Assembly (NCBI GenBank): GCA_947494145.1
Contig: CANLTZ010000009.1
Span: 1 to 64,000, forward strand
Origin: an uncultured Jannaschia sp.
Lineage (GTDB): Bacteria; Pseudomonadota; Alphaproteobacteria; Rhodobacterales; Rhodobacteraceae
Direction: 5' to 3'
Length of the DNA: 64,000 nt
In this document: one piece after another, positions 44,028 through 53,815 of the stretch
Numbering within the stretch: the stretch's first letter is position 1
Layout of the letters: each line of letters starts with the position of its first letter
Translations under genes and position numbers: made by a program
The notes under the pieces: model-generated
The model's input: the letters and a program-made list of their open reading frames with translations, nothing else
The model's database searches: none
Told to the model about the DNA's origin: nothing

Positions 44028-44767
44028 GCGACGGCCCGGTAATCGCCCAGAAGCGATTCAACCCGCGCTTTCCGGCCTTTGATGATCGCCGCGATCACAT
44101 CGCCCAGAACACCCGCTGACTTCAGCCGATGCGCGACGTTGTGACGGCCCTTCGCCAGGATATAGCGATGCAGCCGCTTGTGGTCAGGCAGCAGGGCCAA
44201 ATGCTCCAAATCCGGGGCGCAATCGGCGCCTGCCATCACGTAGAAATGCGCGCGCGCGCGTCCGATCACGTCGCCAACATTGCGCACGGGCAGGGTGAAG
44301 CGCGCGCCCACATCGGGCCAGCGGTCATCGGCGAGCAGCTTGCGGTCCATGGTGACCTGCGGGCTGAAGGCCACCACGCGCGTTACGCGCACATCGCGGG
44401 GTAGCAGCATGGCGCCGTAGCCCCCCATGGAGTTGCCCAGGCTGATCACTTCGCGCAGGCCTTCGCTGTCGCGCAGATACTTCACCAGCTTCACGATACG
44501 CCGCCATAGCCCCGGCGCGGCGTACCAGGTCGCGCGGCGGTCGGTGACGAACAGCACGTTGTTTTCGCCGCCGCCCCAGGCGCTGCCCGCGAATTCATCC
44601 AGCGGCTGCCCCATGACACCTGCATGCATCCCGGTGAACACCACGACCATGCGCTTGCCCCGGCCGGGAAGCCAGCGCAGCCGCAGCTCCCTATCCAGAA
44701 GCACATCTTCGATGGTCGGCGTCATTGGGATTTCGTCACCCTCAAATCGCGTCAGCCACGCTGACAT
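44024..44767 (-). CDS. Alpha/beta hydrolase-like protein
   Basis: About 247 aa. Central strand and nucleophile elbow: EVISLGNSMGGYGAML (G-x-S-x-G-G), preceded by RMVVVFTGMHAG. The likely acid and His are in the C-terminal third (AGADCAPDLEHL; KGRHNVAHRLK). Many roseobacter genomes have such phosphoesterase/hydrolase-like proteins of unknown substrate. The start could be ATG 44767 or 44725. Lies between gltD and the GFA gene. Confidence 0.72.
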   Translation of the reverse strand: MSAWLTRFEGDEIPMTPTIEDVLLDRELRLRWLPGRGKRMVVVFTGMHAGVMGQPLDEFAGSAWGGGENNVLFVTDRRATWYAAPGLWRRIVKLVKYLRDSEGLREVISLGNSMGGYGAMLLPRDVRVTRVVAFSPQVTMDRKLLADDRWPDVGARFTLPVRNVGDVIGRARAHFYVMAGADCAPDLEHLALLPDHKRLHRYILAKGRHNVAHRLKSAGVLGDVIAAIIKGRKARVESLLGDYRAVA

Positions 44768-44840
44768 TCTGGCCCCGGAAGCGGCATAGGTGGGGAAAGC
44801 CACCGTCCGCACATGCGTATGTCGGTCCTGTGCGGGGCCT

Positions 44841-46325
44841 CTATTCGGCTGCGACGGTTGCGCTTTGGGCTGCGAACTTTTCCAAGATCGCCTCTGCGCA
44901 TTCCCGCCCGTCACGGATGGCCCATACCACCAGGGACGCGCCGCGCACGATGTCGCCCACGGCATAGACGCCTTCCATTTGCGTCTCATGGGTCTGGAAG
45001 TCGGCCTTCACCGTGCCCCACCGCGTCACCTCAAGCTCCGGCTGGTCCCACAGCGCCGGCAGGTCCTCGGGCTCGAAACCGAGGGCCTTGATGACCAGAT
45101 CGGCGTCTTCGACGTAGTCCGCGCCGTCGATGATCTCGGGGCGCTGACGACCTGTGGCATCGGGCTCACCCAAGCGCATCTTCTGCACCTTCACACCGCG
45201 CACCGGGCTGCCTTGGGCAGCCTCGCTATCTCCGGTGACTTCGGTCACGCGCAGGTCAACTTCGAAACCGCCGGGTGCCGTCAGCCAGACGAATTCGACG
45301 CCCTCTTCCTCGGCATTGGCCACTTCGCGCTGGCTGCCCGGCATATTGGCCCGGTCGCGGCGATACAGGCACTTCACGCTTTTCGCGCCCTGCCGCACGG
45401 CGGTGCGGACGCAATCCATGGCAGTGTCGCCGCCGCCGATGACCACGACGCGCTTGCCATCGGCATTCAGCTCACCTGAATCGAATTCGACCACATCGTC
45501 ACCGAAATACTTCTTGGAGGACGCGGTCAGATAATCGATAGCCCGCACGACGCCGGGGGCCTGTGCATTGGGCTCATCCAACTCCCGCGATTTGTAGACG
45601 CCCGTGGCGATGATAACGGCGTGATGCTCGGCGCGGATTTCCTCGAAGCTGATATCGCGGCCCACTTCGGTGCCAAGCGCGAAGTCCACACCGCCTTCGG
45701 CAAGCTGCGCGTTGCGCCGCTCAACGATGTCTTTTTCCAGCTTGAAGCCGGGGATACCGTAGCTCAGCAAACCGCCCGCGCGGTCATAGCGGTCATAGAC
45801 CGTGACCTGCACGCCGGCGCGCCGCAGCATATCCGCCGCCGCCAGTCCGCCCGGGCCCGCGCCGATGATGCCCACACTTTCAGAGCGTTCCGCGCGGGGT
45901 TTGATCGGGTCGACCCAGCCGTTTTCAAAGGCCGTGTCAGTGATATATTTCTCGACCGCGCCGATGGTGACGGTGCCGTGGCCGGATTGTTCGATGACGC
46001 AATTGCCTTCGCACAGACGATCCTGCGGGCAGATGCGACCGCAAATTTCCGGGAAGGTGTTGGTCATCTGCGCGACGTCATAGGCTTCGCGCAACCGGCC
46101 CTCCGCGGTCAGGCGCAGCCAATCGGGGATGTTGTTGTGCAACGGGCAATGGGTCTGGCAATAGGGCACGCCGCATTGGCTGCACCGCCCCGCTTGCTCG
46201 GCGGCGCGGTCGGCGGCAAACTCACGGTAGATTTCGCCGAAATCATCCTTGCGCGACTCAGCGTCCCGCTTCTCGGGCGTCTGCCGTTCAAGGTTCACAA
46301 AGCGCAACATTCTGTTCGAGGCCAT
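44841..46325 (-). CDS. gltD: Glutamate synthase small subunit
   Basis: About 494 aa: N-terminal [4Fe-4S] cysteines (CSQCGVPYCQTHCP and CGRICPQDRLCEGNC), then FAD-binding GAGPGGLAAADMLRRAGV and NADPH-binding GGGDTAMDCVRTAVRQGA. It passes electrons from NADPH to GltB. GGGAGG before ATG 46325 sets the start. It is upstream of gltB in the same direction, with two unrelated small genes between. Confidence 0.95.
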   Translation of the reverse strand: MASNRMLRFVNLERQTPEKRDAESRKDDFGEIYREFAADRAAEQAGRCSQCGVPYCQTHCPLHNNIPDWLRLTAEGRLREAYDVAQMTNTFPEICGRICPQDRLCEGNCVIEQSGHGTVTIGAVEKYITDTAFENGWVDPIKPRAERSESVGIIGAGPGGLAAADMLRRAGVQVTVYDRYDRAGGLLSYGIPGFKLEKDIVERRNAQLAEGGVDFALGTEVGRDISFEEIRAEHHAVIIATGVYKSRELDEPNAQAPGVVRAIDYLTASSKKYFGDDVVEFDSGELNADGKRVVVIGGGDTAMDCVRTAVRQGAKSVKCLYRRDRANMPGSQREVANAEEEGVEFVWLTAPGGFEVDLRVTEVTGDSEAAQGSPVRGVKVQKMRLGEPDATGRQRPEIIDGADYVEDADLVIKALGFEPEDLPALWDQPELEVTRWGTVKADFQTHETQMEGVYAVGDIVRGASLVVWAIRDGRECAEAILEKFAAQSATVAAE

Positions 46326-46377
46326 ACGTCCCTCCCGAGTGAGCATTCCCCATACACAGGGCGCGCGCTGATATAAA

Positions 46378-46392
46378 GTCAGTTTTACTGAC
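46378..46392. promoter_or_regulatory. 15-bp palindrome upstream of gltD
   Basis: GTCAGTTTTACTGAC is a perfect inverted repeat (GTCAGT-N3-ACTGAC on the minus strand), 53 nt before the gltD ATG, in an AT-rich stretch. It is well placed for a regulator of the gltD-gltB operon. Confidence 0.5.
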
Positions 46393-46527
46393 CTAATTAA
46401 CGAAATTTGCGCTTGCTTGCGAACATCCGCCATCAGAATCATGCAAAATAAGGGCCGTATCGGACCTAATGGCTCGCTTCCCCTTTCGGAATGCCTAATT
46501 CATGGTGCCCGAAACAGGCGAATCACC

Positions 46528-47328
46528 ATGGCCCTCTGGCATCTCCTCCTCCTTGCGGCGCTTCAGGGCGTGACTGAATTTCTGCCGATTTCGTCCTCCG
46601 GCCACCTGATCCTTCTGCCTGCGCTGACGGGTCTGCCCGACCAAGGCGCCTTCCTCGATGTGGCGGTCCATGTGGGCACTTTGGGTGCCGTCGTCCTTTA
46701 CTTTCGGGCCGAAGTCGCCCGCGCGGTGATGGGCCTGATCGGCCTGGCGCGGCGCCGCACCGGCCCAGATGAGATGCTGGCTTTGGGCCTGATCATCGCG
46801 ACGCTTCCGGTCATCCTGCTGGGTCTGATCATCCAACTCACGGTGGGGGCCGATGCCCTGCGATCCGTTGCGGTGATTGGCTGGTCCATGCTCGTGTTCG
46901 GGATCGTACTCTGGTGGTACGACCAAAAGGCGCCGCAAACCAAAACGCTGGCCGACTGGTCCCCGTCCGAGGCCCTGAAATTGGGTCTGTGGCAGGCGGT
47001 CGCCCTTATCCCTGGCACGTCGCGCAGTGGTATCTGCATCACCGGCGCCCGCGCCATGGGTTACGGGCGCGAAGATGCTGCCCGCGTTGCGATGCTCATG
47101 TCGATCCCCACGATCATGGCTTCGGGCGTATTGCTGGGCGCCGATGTTATCGGCACCGGCACGGCGGCCATCTGGCGCGACGCAGCCATCGGCGCAGCCT
47201 TTGCCTTCGCCGCTGCCCTTCTGGCCCTGACGCTGATGATGCGTCTGCTCCACTCGGTCAGTTTCACGCCCTATGTCGTCTATCGCGTGATCTTAGGGGT
47301 GGTGCTTCTATGGTGGGCCTATGCCTAA
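46528..47328 (+). CDS. uppP: Undecaprenyl-diphosphatase UppP
   Basis: The 266-aa membrane protein has the family motifs LQGVTEFLPISSSGHLIL near residue 11 and PGTSRSGICITGARAMGYGR near 165, with about eight membrane segments. It recycles undecaprenyl phosphate for cell-wall synthesis. It converges with the MATE gene (4-nt overlap of the stops). Confidence 0.96.
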   Translation: MALWHLLLLAALQGVTEFLPISSSGHLILLPALTGLPDQGAFLDVAVHVGTLGAVVLYFRAEVARAVMGLIGLARRRTGPDEMLALGLIIATLPVILLGLIIQLTVGADALRSVAVIGWSMLVFGIVLWWYDQKAPQTKTLADWSPSEALKLGLWQAVALIPGTSRSGICITGARAMGYGREDAARVAMLMSIPTIMASGVLLGADVIGTGTAAIWRDAAIGAAFAFAAALLALTLMMRLLHSVSFTPYVVYRVILGVVLLWWAYA

Positions 47329-48707
47329 GCAGGCACGCGCGCCGCAGGCACCCGAATGGGCGCGAAATCCCACGCTGAAAGCCCTGTCGCGCGGGCCGCG
47401 ACCAGCACCGCCCAGGCGCCGAACAGGTTGGCCACAACCGCCGCACCCAGCACGCCGCCATAGCCGAACAGTGACACGCCGACCCAGGCCAACGGCACAT
47501 AGATGGCCAGCACGCGGGCCAGCGACAGCGTCATGGAATGCCCCGCCTTCGATATCGCGTTGAGCGCCGCATTCCCCGTCACCAGCATCCCAAACCCGAA
47601 GATCGTCCAACCCACCACGCGCAGATAAGACGCGGCAGCCGCGGTGCTTTCCGCGTTGGCGCCGAAGGCCGACGCGATGGCTTCCGCGAAGAAGGTCAGC
47701 ACCAGCGCAACCGCCAGCCCATAGATCACGCAAAACCCAAAGCAGAGCCGCACGGCCTGCCGCGCCCTGTCCCACTTTTCGGCGCCCCAGTTCTGGCCCA
47801 CGACCGGGCCAATGCCCGATGACAGCGCAAGAAGTGGCACCGACAACACGCTTTCCACCCGCGTCGCGGCGCCAAACCCGCCGACATAAGCCGCGCCGAC
47901 CGTGCCAACCGCCGCGGTGACCAGCGCCATGCCCGCAGGATTGATGGCATTCGATGTGGCTGCGGGCGCGCCCACGCCCACGATGCTGCGCAGGTTGCGC
48001 CACAAGTCCTGCAACGGGGCCGAGCAGGGTTGCAGGATCCGTTCACGTAGCGCCAGAAAGAACGCCAGGATCGAGCCGGAGACCATGGCAATCAGCGTGC
48101 CCATGGCCGCCCCCGCAATCCCCATTTCGGGCACGGGGCCCAGCCCCAGGATAAGGACAGGTGTGGTCGACACATTCACAACGGCGGAGAACACCATGAC
48201 CAACGCCGACATTGTGCCCGAGCCGTGTGCGCGGAAGACCGAGTTGATGAGCATCATCGACACAAGGAACGGAAAGGCGATGCACCAGATCGGGGTGTAG
48301 CGCAAAGCGGCGTCCAGCACGTCGGGACTTGCGCCAAGCAGGTGCAGCAAGGGGCCGTCCAGCAGCCAGAACGCAAAGGCCACAAGGGCTGCCAGCAGCA
48401 ACCCGATGCCAAGCGCATGAAGGCCGCGACGGGTGACGTCATCGTCGCTTTCCCGCCGCCCGACCGCCTGGCTGATGATGGCCCCGGCGCCTGCCGACAG
48501 CCCGATGGACAGCGATGAAATCGCGGTCGTCACGGGGTATATCCACCCAACTGCCGCGAGCGCGTCAGGTCCGATCTTGGCCAGAAAATAGGCGTCGATC
48601 AGACCCGTGGACAGCACGGCCGCGATGCCCAGTGCCATGGGACCGGACAGGGCCAACAGGCCCTTCCAGATGGGGCCTTCGGTCAGATCCCGTTTGCCTT
48701 GTGCCAT
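47325..48707 (-). CDS. MATE-family multidrug/Na+ efflux transporter
   Basis: 460 aa with 12 predicted membrane segments and the two-fold MatE repeat: PMALGIAAVLSTGLIDAYFLAKIG and GIGPVVGQNWGAEKWDRAR. It resembles the NorM/DinF groups; the exact drug range is not readable. GGGACG and ATG 48707. Confidence 0.93.
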   Translation of the reverse strand: MAQGKRDLTEGPIWKGLLALSGPMALGIAAVLSTGLIDAYFLAKIGPDALAAVGWIYPVTTAISSLSIGLSAGAGAIISQAVGRRESDDDVTRRGLHALGIGLLLAALVAFAFWLLDGPLLHLLGASPDVLDAALRYTPIWCIAFPFLVSMMLINSVFRAHGSGTMSALVMVFSAVVNVSTTPVLILGLGPVPEMGIAGAAMGTLIAMVSGSILAFFLALRERILQPCSAPLQDLWRNLRSIVGVGAPAATSNAINPAGMALVTAAVGTVGAAYVGGFGAATRVESVLSVPLLALSSGIGPVVGQNWGAEKWDRARQAVRLCFGFCVIYGLAVALVLTFFAEAIASAFGANAESTAAAASYLRVVGWTIFGFGMLVTGNAALNAISKAGHSMTLSLARVLAIYVPLAWVGVSLFGYGGVLGAAVVANLFGAWAVLVAARATGLSAWDFAPIRVPAARVPA

Positions 48708-48762
48708 TCAACGTCCCTTCGCGACGCAACCGCGCAAGGGCAGATATCGTTCCCGCACGCGT

Positions 48763-49743
48763 TCAGGTCCGCAGGTTGCGGGCACTGTCCTTGATCTCTG
48801 CATATTGGCCGGAGGGGCGGAAACGCCACAGATATTCCGGCAAGACCGCCTCCATCGCGACGGGATCCAAGCCCAGGGTAGCGAATGTCTGGTCGGCGGT
48901 GACAACGTTGTCGTGGGCCAAGTTGCGTACTTGGTCACGGGTCAACACCTTGTTGGCCAAGATACCGAAAGTCGCCTTCTGTAGCATGTCGAAGACGAAA
49001 CCCATGGCCATGGCGGCAAAGAACGGCACTGAAATCATCAGCGCGCGACGTTGGATGACCTGCTTCATGGTCTCCATCAATTCGCGGAAGGTGGCCACGT
49101 CCGGCCCGCCAAGTTCATAGATGCCAGGCGCCGCCTTGCCGTTGACGGCCAGGGCGGCAGCGGCGGCCACGTCATCCACGAAAACCGGCTGGAACTTCGT
49201 CTTGGCCCCCACAAGCGGCACAACTTTCAAGAACGTCGCCATAGAGGCGAAGCGATTGAAGAACTGATCTTCGGCCCCGAACACGATGGAGGGGCGCAGG
49301 ATGATGGCGCCCGGAATATGCTGCAACACGGCGGCCTCACCCTCTGCTTTGGTACGGGCATAGTCGCTTTTGCTTTCCGCATCTGCCCCGATGGCACTGA
49401 TCTGGACCATGGTCTCGATCCCTTCGGCTGCCGCCAAGCGCGCCACTCGGCCCGCGCCTTCGGCTTGCAGGGCGTCGAAGGTGTTCTTCCCAAGCTCCCC
49501 CAAGATGCCCACGCAGTTCACGACCGCATCTGCCCCCGACAAGGCGGCTGCGACCGACGCGTCGTCGCGGATATTGGCCAGCACAGGTTCTACCTGGCCC
49601 ACGCTGCCATACATGCGAACGAAGTGCCCTTCATTGGGGCGGCGAACGGCCACGCGCACGCGCCAGCCCTGCTTAGCCAGGCGCCGCGCGATGTAGCGCC
49701 CGATGAAGCCAGATCCGCCGAAAATGGTCACAAGCCGCTGCAT
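48763..49743 (-). CDS. NAD(P)-binding NDUFA9-like complex I-associated protein
   Basis: 326 aa: Rossmann motif TIFGGSGFIGRYIARRL, atypical SDR core, ISAIGADAESKSDYARTKAEGE and RPSIVFGAEDQFFNRF, as in NDUFA9-like proteins of alphaproteobacteria linked to complex I assembly. It has a short hydrophobic segment near residue 235. AGGAG is 7 nt before ATG 49743. Confidence 0.88.
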   Translation of the reverse strand: MQRLVTIFGGSGFIGRYIARRLAKQGWRVRVAVRRPNEGHFVRMYGSVGQVEPVLANIRDDASVAAALSGADAVVNCVGILGELGKNTFDALQAEGAGRVARLAAAEGIETMVQISAIGADAESKSDYARTKAEGEAAVLQHIPGAIILRPSIVFGAEDQFFNRFASMATFLKVVPLVGAKTKFQPVFVDDVAAAAALAVNGKAAPGIYELGGPDVATFRELMETMKQVIQRRALMISVPFFAAMAMGFVFDMLQKATFGILANKVLTRDQVRNLAHDNVVTADQTFATLGLDPVAMEAVLPEYLWRFRPSGQYAEIKDSARNLRT

Positions 49744-49825
49744 GGGAAACTCCTGTCCGGTCAAGACTTCGGATAGACCCGTCACCCGCTTCGGGCAAGG
49801 GCACGGATTTTCGCACGTCAAACAA

Positions 49826-49852
49826 TTGACACGACACCAAAGCGGTTATACC
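49826..49852 (+). promoter_or_regulatory. Promoter of the tRNA-Leu gene
   Basis: TTGACA (49826-49831) and TATACC (49847-49852) with a 15-nt spacer, ending 18 nt before the tRNA. The short spacer is unusual, but the -35 box is perfect. Confidence 0.55.
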
Positions 49853-49870
49853 TCCGCCTGCACCGTGGAA

Positions 49871-49957
<87 letters not shown>

Positions 49958-50018
49958 CGGTCTACACGAAACGCCCGGCCATTTCGGTCGGGCGTTCGCG
50001 TATCCAGGGGACGCCGTA

Positions 50019-50648
50019 ATGACTATCGCTCAATCCAACATCACGCTGCATCAGGGCGACTTGCCCGATGGAATGGCCTTCCCTGACGGCGTGGCCATCG
50101 ATTGTGAGACCATGGGCCTCAACCCCCATCGTGACCGGCTTTGCCTTGTTCAGCTTTCGGGCGGGGATGGGCATGCCCATCTGGTGCAGATCGCGAGGGG
50201 TCAGATATCGGCCCCGAACTTGGAGGCGCTGCTGTGGGACGAAGCCGTGCTCAAGCTGTTCCATTTCGGGCGCTTCGACATCGCCGCCATGTTTCACACC
50301 TTCGGCGCTTTGGCGCAGCCCGTCTGGTGTTCCAAGATCGCAAGCCGCCTGGTGCGCACCTACACCGACCGCCATGGGCTGAAGGCGTTGCTGTCGGAGC
50401 TTCTGTCCGAAGATATCTCCAAGTTGCAGCAGACCTCCGATTGGGGGGCCGAGACGTTGACGCCCGATCAGATGGCCTACGCCGCGTCCGATGTGCTGTA
50501 TCTGCATCGCCTGAAGGTGGAACTGGATGCGCGCCTGGCCCGCGAAGATCGTACCGAGATCGCGCAGGCGTGTTTCGACTTCCTGCCCACACGTGCGAAG
50601 CTTGACCTGATCGGGTATCCTGACACCGATATTTTTGCCCATTCCTGA
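50019..50648 (+). CDS. rnd: Ribonuclease D, short form
   Basis: 209 aa: only the DEDDy 3'-5' exonuclease domain (AIDCETMGLNPHRDRLCLVQ; HFGRFDIA; YAASDVLYLHRL), without the HRDC domain of E. coli RNase D (about 375 aa). The short form is usual in alphaproteobacteria. It trims tRNA and small RNA 3' ends. AGGGGA precedes ATG 50019; the lptC gene follows after 10 nt. Confidence 0.92.
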   Translation: MTIAQSNITLHQGDLPDGMAFPDGVAIDCETMGLNPHRDRLCLVQLSGGDGHAHLVQIARGQISAPNLEALLWDEAVLKLFHFGRFDIAAMFHTFGALAQPVWCSKIASRLVRTYTDRHGLKALLSELLSEDISKLQQTSDWGAETLTPDQMAYAASDVLYLHRLKVELDARLAREDRTEIAQACFDFLPTRAKLDLIGYPDTDIFAHS

Positions 50649-50658
50649 CAGGACGCCC

Positions 50659-51273
50659 ATGGTCGCGGAGTCGACGAACCCTCAATCGCTACATTCCCGT
50701 GTCGTCTGGTGGACGAAGCTCATCCTGCCTGTCGTGGCCTTGGGGTTGTTGTCGACCCTGTTCCTGCTGGCCCGCACCGTTGACCCAGACAACGCCTTGC
50801 CCATCGCCGATGTGGACGTGACCGAACGGGCCCGCGAACAGCAACTGACAGCCCCTAGATTCGCTGGCGTTTCCGCCAACGGCACGACCTTCGCGCTATC
50901 TGCTACGCGGGCGAAACCCGACGCCGCCGACCCGCGGCGCATGACCGCCGAAGACATCCGTCTGACGCTGACCATGCCCGAAGGCGGCGACACCACTGTC
51001 CGCGCGGGCTTGGGTGAGGTTGATACCGGCTCCCGCGACATTGCGCTGGCCGGTGATATCCGGATTGAGACGCCCGACGGTTTCGCGCTGCGAACGGAAC
51101 GCTTGCAGGGATCGCTTGGCCAGATGATGATCACTGCGCCGGGGGAAATCATCGGCATCGGGCCCCTGGGCAAGATACGCGCGGGTGCGATGCAAATCGG
51201 GGAATCGCCAGAAGGTGACCGCGGGCTGCTATTCACGGGCGGTGTCGAACTGCTATACCTGCCGCCAGGTTGA
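50659..51273 (+). CDS. lptC: LPS export protein LptC
   Basis: 204 aa with one N-terminal membrane anchor (about 17-38) and the LptC periplasmic beta-jellyroll (TAPRFAGVSANGTTFALSATRA). It bridges LptBFG and LptA in the export of lipopolysaccharide. AGGA precedes the ATG. Confidence 0.9.
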   Translation: MVAESTNPQSLHSRVVWWTKLILPVVALGLLSTLFLLARTVDPDNALPIADVDVTERAREQQLTAPRFAGVSANGTTFALSATRAKPDAADPRRMTAEDIRLTLTMPEGGDTTVRAGLGEVDTGSRDIALAGDIRIETPDGFALRTERLQGSLGQMMITAPGEIIGIGPLGKIRAGAMQIGESPEGDRGLLFTGGVELLYLPPG

Positions 51274-51284
51274 TCGGATATCTT

Positions 51285-51764
51285 ATGCTGCCACGTCTTT
51301 TCGCGTTTCTTGTTCTTCTTCTAGCTCTGCCTGTCCATGCGCAAGGCACCAATATGGGCTTCGGAAATGGCGATTTCGACCGCTCCGCCCCGGTTGAGGT
51401 GGCCGCCGACAATCTGGAAATCGACGAAAATACGGGCCAGGCCATTCTGACCGGGAACGTGGTGATTGAGCAGGGTGACCTGCGCCTGTCGGCCGATCGT
51501 GTGACCGTCGAATACACGACGCTGGATGGTGAGCGCGAAATCGACCGCTTGAACGCCAATGGCAACGTGCTCATCACGTCGGGCGAAGACGCGGCCGAAG
51601 GGGCCAATGCCGTCTATATCCTCGCCACCTCGGAAATCCTGATGGATGGCGAGGTATTGGTGACCCAAGGGCCCAATGTGCTGGCGGGCGACCGCATGTC
51701 CATCGACTTGGAAGCCGGGGCGGGCACCGTGACGGGCCGCGTCCGGTCCACGTTGCAGCCGTGA
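51285..51764 (+). CDS. lptA: LPS transport periplasmic protein LptA
   Basis: 159 aa with signal peptide ([21 protein letters not shown]) and OstA/LptA repeats ([39 protein letters not shown]). It carries LPS across the periplasm. A TTG at 51270 overlapping the lptC stop is an alternative start. Confidence 0.92.
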   Translation: MLPRLFAFLVLLLALPVHAQGTNMGFGNGDFDRSAPVEVAADNLEIDENTGQAILTGNVVIEQGDLRLSADRVTVEYTTLDGEREIDRLNANGNVLITSGEDAAEGANAVYILATSEILMDGEVLVTQGPNVLAGDRMSIDLEAGAGTVTGRVRSTLQP

Positions 51765-52507
51765 CCCTTCGCGTCACAGAAGGGTCGGGTGGGCTGGTCA
51801 TCCGCAACTTGCGCAAGTCTTACCGCAAGCGCCCGGTTATCCGCGACGTGTCCATGGATCTGGCACGCGGTGAAGTTGTGGCCTTGCTTGGCCCCAATGG
51901 CTCGGGCAAGACGACCACGTTTTACTGCATCGCGGGCCTCGTGACGCCCGATGGCGGCACCGTCACCATCGACGGCAAGGACGTCACGCAACTGCCGATG
52001 TATCGCCGTGCCAAGGCGGGTATCGGCTATCTGCCGCAGGAAATGTCCATCTTTCGTGGTCTGACGGTCGAGCAGAACATCATGGCCATCCTGGAAGTGG
52101 CCGAACCTCAGCGCCGCCGCCGCCGCGAACGGTTGGAGCAGTTGCTCAGCGAATTCCACATCGAACATCTGCGCCGTGCCAGCGCCATGGCCCTGTCGGG
52201 GGGGGAACGCCGCCGGGTCGAAATAGCCCGCTGCCTTGCGGCAAACCCCCGCTACCTGCTGCTGGACGAACCCTTCGCAGGCGTCGACCCCATCGCCGTC
52301 AACGACATTCGCGGCCTCGTGTCAGAGCTGAAGACCCGCGGGATCGGCGTCCTTATCACCGACCATAACGTCCGGGAAACGCTCGAAATCGTGGATCGTG
52401 CCTACATCTTGCATGACGGCGGCGTGCTGATGTCCGGCACACCGGACGAAGTGGTGGCCAACGACAATGTCCGCCGCGTCTATCTGGGCGATAGTTTCGC
52501 CCGCTGA
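51761..52507 (+). CDS. lptB: LPS export ABC transporter ATPase LptB
   Basis: 248 aa: Walker [11 protein letters not shown]-loop [16 protein letters not shown], signature LSGGERRR and Walker [16 protein letters not shown], typical of LptB. The start is GTG, overlapping the lptA stop (GTGA). In many proteobacteria rpoN follows; here hpf does. Confidence 0.95.
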   Translation: MTLRVTEGSGGLVIRNLRKSYRKRPVIRDVSMDLARGEVVALLGPNGSGKTTTFYCIAGLVTPDGGTVTIDGKDVTQLPMYRRAKAGIGYLPQEMSIFRGLTVEQNIMAILEVAEPQRRRRRERLEQLLSEFHIEHLRRASAMALSGGERRRVEIARCLAANPRYLLLDEPFAGVDPIAVNDIRGLVSELKTRGIGVLITDHNVRETLEIVDRAYILHDGGVLMSGTPDEVVANDNVRRVYLGDSFAR

Positions 52508-52694
52508 CACCATTTCTGCGATTTCGCGTTGACTTGCATGCGCTTCCGGCGCCCAATCACGGGATGGAGCGTCGCTTTCAAGATCGCGCCCCCAGTGCCA
52601 GGGTCGACACAGCCGAACTTCTCGGCCTGCACCTAGCAACATCCCACATCTACCAGGTCGGTTGAGCCGTCCATCCCCGTCTACAGGAGTCATC

Positions 52695-53264
52695 ATGCGC
52701 TATCAGATCACCGGCAAGCAGATCGACATTGGCGAAGCCCTCCAGACTCATGTGAAGACCGAACTCGGCTCCGTGATGGAGAAGTATGCAGGCCGCCCGA
52801 CCGACGCGCAGGTGATCTTTTCCAAGTCCGCCCATGAACATGTCTGCGAAGCCGTGGTGCATCTGTCCACTGGTTTGACGGCGACGGCAAAGGGTAAAGC
52901 CGTTGAAATCTATGCGGCTTTCGACGCCTCGGCTGAAAAGCTGGAAAAGCAGCTACGCCGCTACAAGCGGCGTTTGAAAGACCATCACAAGGATCGCGCA
53001 CAACCTGTTGAACTCTCTGGGGCGTCCTCGTATATCCTCGCCGCCGAGGCAGGGGAGGAAGAGCCCGAGTCTTTGGCACCGATGATCGTTGCGGAGATGG
53101 AGACGAAGATCCCCGCGCTATCCGTCGGTGAAGCGGTTATGCAGATGGAACTGGCTGGTGCCCCGGTGCTGGTATTCAAAAATGAAAAGGGTGGTGGCCT
53201 CAATGTGGTATACCGGCGCGACGACGGCAACGTCGGCTGGATAGACCCCGCCACAAGCACCTAG
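52695..53264 (+). CDS. hpf: Long ribosome hibernation promoting factor
   Basis: 189 aa: an S30EA-type N-terminal domain (MRYQITGKQIDIGEALQTHV) and a C-terminal dimerisation domain (VGEAVMQMELAGAPVLVFKN, YRRDDGNVGWIDP). Long HPF dimerises 70S ribosomes to 100S in stationary phase. ACAGGAG precedes ATG 52695. A TTGACT hexamer near 52532 may be its -35 box. Confidence 0.94.
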   Translation: MRYQITGKQIDIGEALQTHVKTELGSVMEKYAGRPTDAQVIFSKSAHEHVCEAVVHLSTGLTATAKGKAVEIYAAFDASAEKLEKQLRRYKRRLKDHHKDRAQPVELSGASSYILAAEAGEEEPESLAPMIVAEMETKIPALSVGEAVMQMELAGAPVLVFKNEKGGGLNVVYRRDDGNVGWIDPATST

Positions 53265-53303
53265 GTTTCCCCGGCCCCCGGGGGTCGAGCAAGGATTGGA
53301 TCG

Positions 53304-53768
53304 ATGCAGTTGAGCGAGATTCTGGCCCCTGGGGCCGTGAAGCTATTGCCCAAGGCTTCCAGCAAGAAGCGGCTGTTCTGCGAACTGGCCAATGTCGCAT
53401 CGCGCATCCACGGGCTGGACGAAGAAACCTCCCTGGCCGCCTTGCAAGATCGGGAGGCCCTGGGCCCCACCGGCGTGGGCGACGGCGTCGCGCTGCCCCA
53501 TGCGCGGCTTGCCGGTCTGGAGGATGTCCATGGTGTCTTCGTCCGCCTGGAACAGCCGCTCGATTTCGACGCGATGGATCGAAAGCCTGTCGATCTGATC
53601 TTTGCGCTCTTCGCCCCGGAAGGCGCGGGCGTGGCCCACCTCAAGGCGCTGGCATTGGTGTCCCGCACGCTGCGTGATGGGGCGCTTTGCACCAAACTGC
53701 GTGCCAATGATGACCCCGCCATCTTGCACACCGTCTTGACCGAGTCGCCCGCGTCTGAGGCTGCTTGA
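53304..53768 (+). CDS. ptsN: PTS IIA-like nitrogen regulatory protein PtsN
   Basis: 154 aa: IIA-Ntr domain with phosphorylatable H66 (GVGDGVALPHARL). It belongs to the nitrogen-branch PTS (PtsP-NPr-PtsN) and regulates potassium and stress functions. AAGGA is before ATG 53304; it is 39 nt downstream of hpf. Confidence 0.94.
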   Translation: MQLSEILAPGAVKLLPKASSKKRLFCELANVASRIHGLDEETSLAALQDREALGPTGVGDGVALPHARLAGLEDVHGVFVRLEQPLDFDAMDRKPVDLIFALFAPEGAGVAHLKALALVSRTLRDGALCTKLRANDDPAILHTVLTESPASEAA

Positions 53769-53815
53769 GTTCTGCCGCCGGGCAGGACGACATCGCCAGC
53801 CGTCACCTCAAAGTA

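Noticed and set aside
46914-46931. GGTGGTACGACCAAAAGG, similar to the island motif
   Set aside because: It is inside the uppP coding sequence (WYDQKA) and far from the island; taken as chance.
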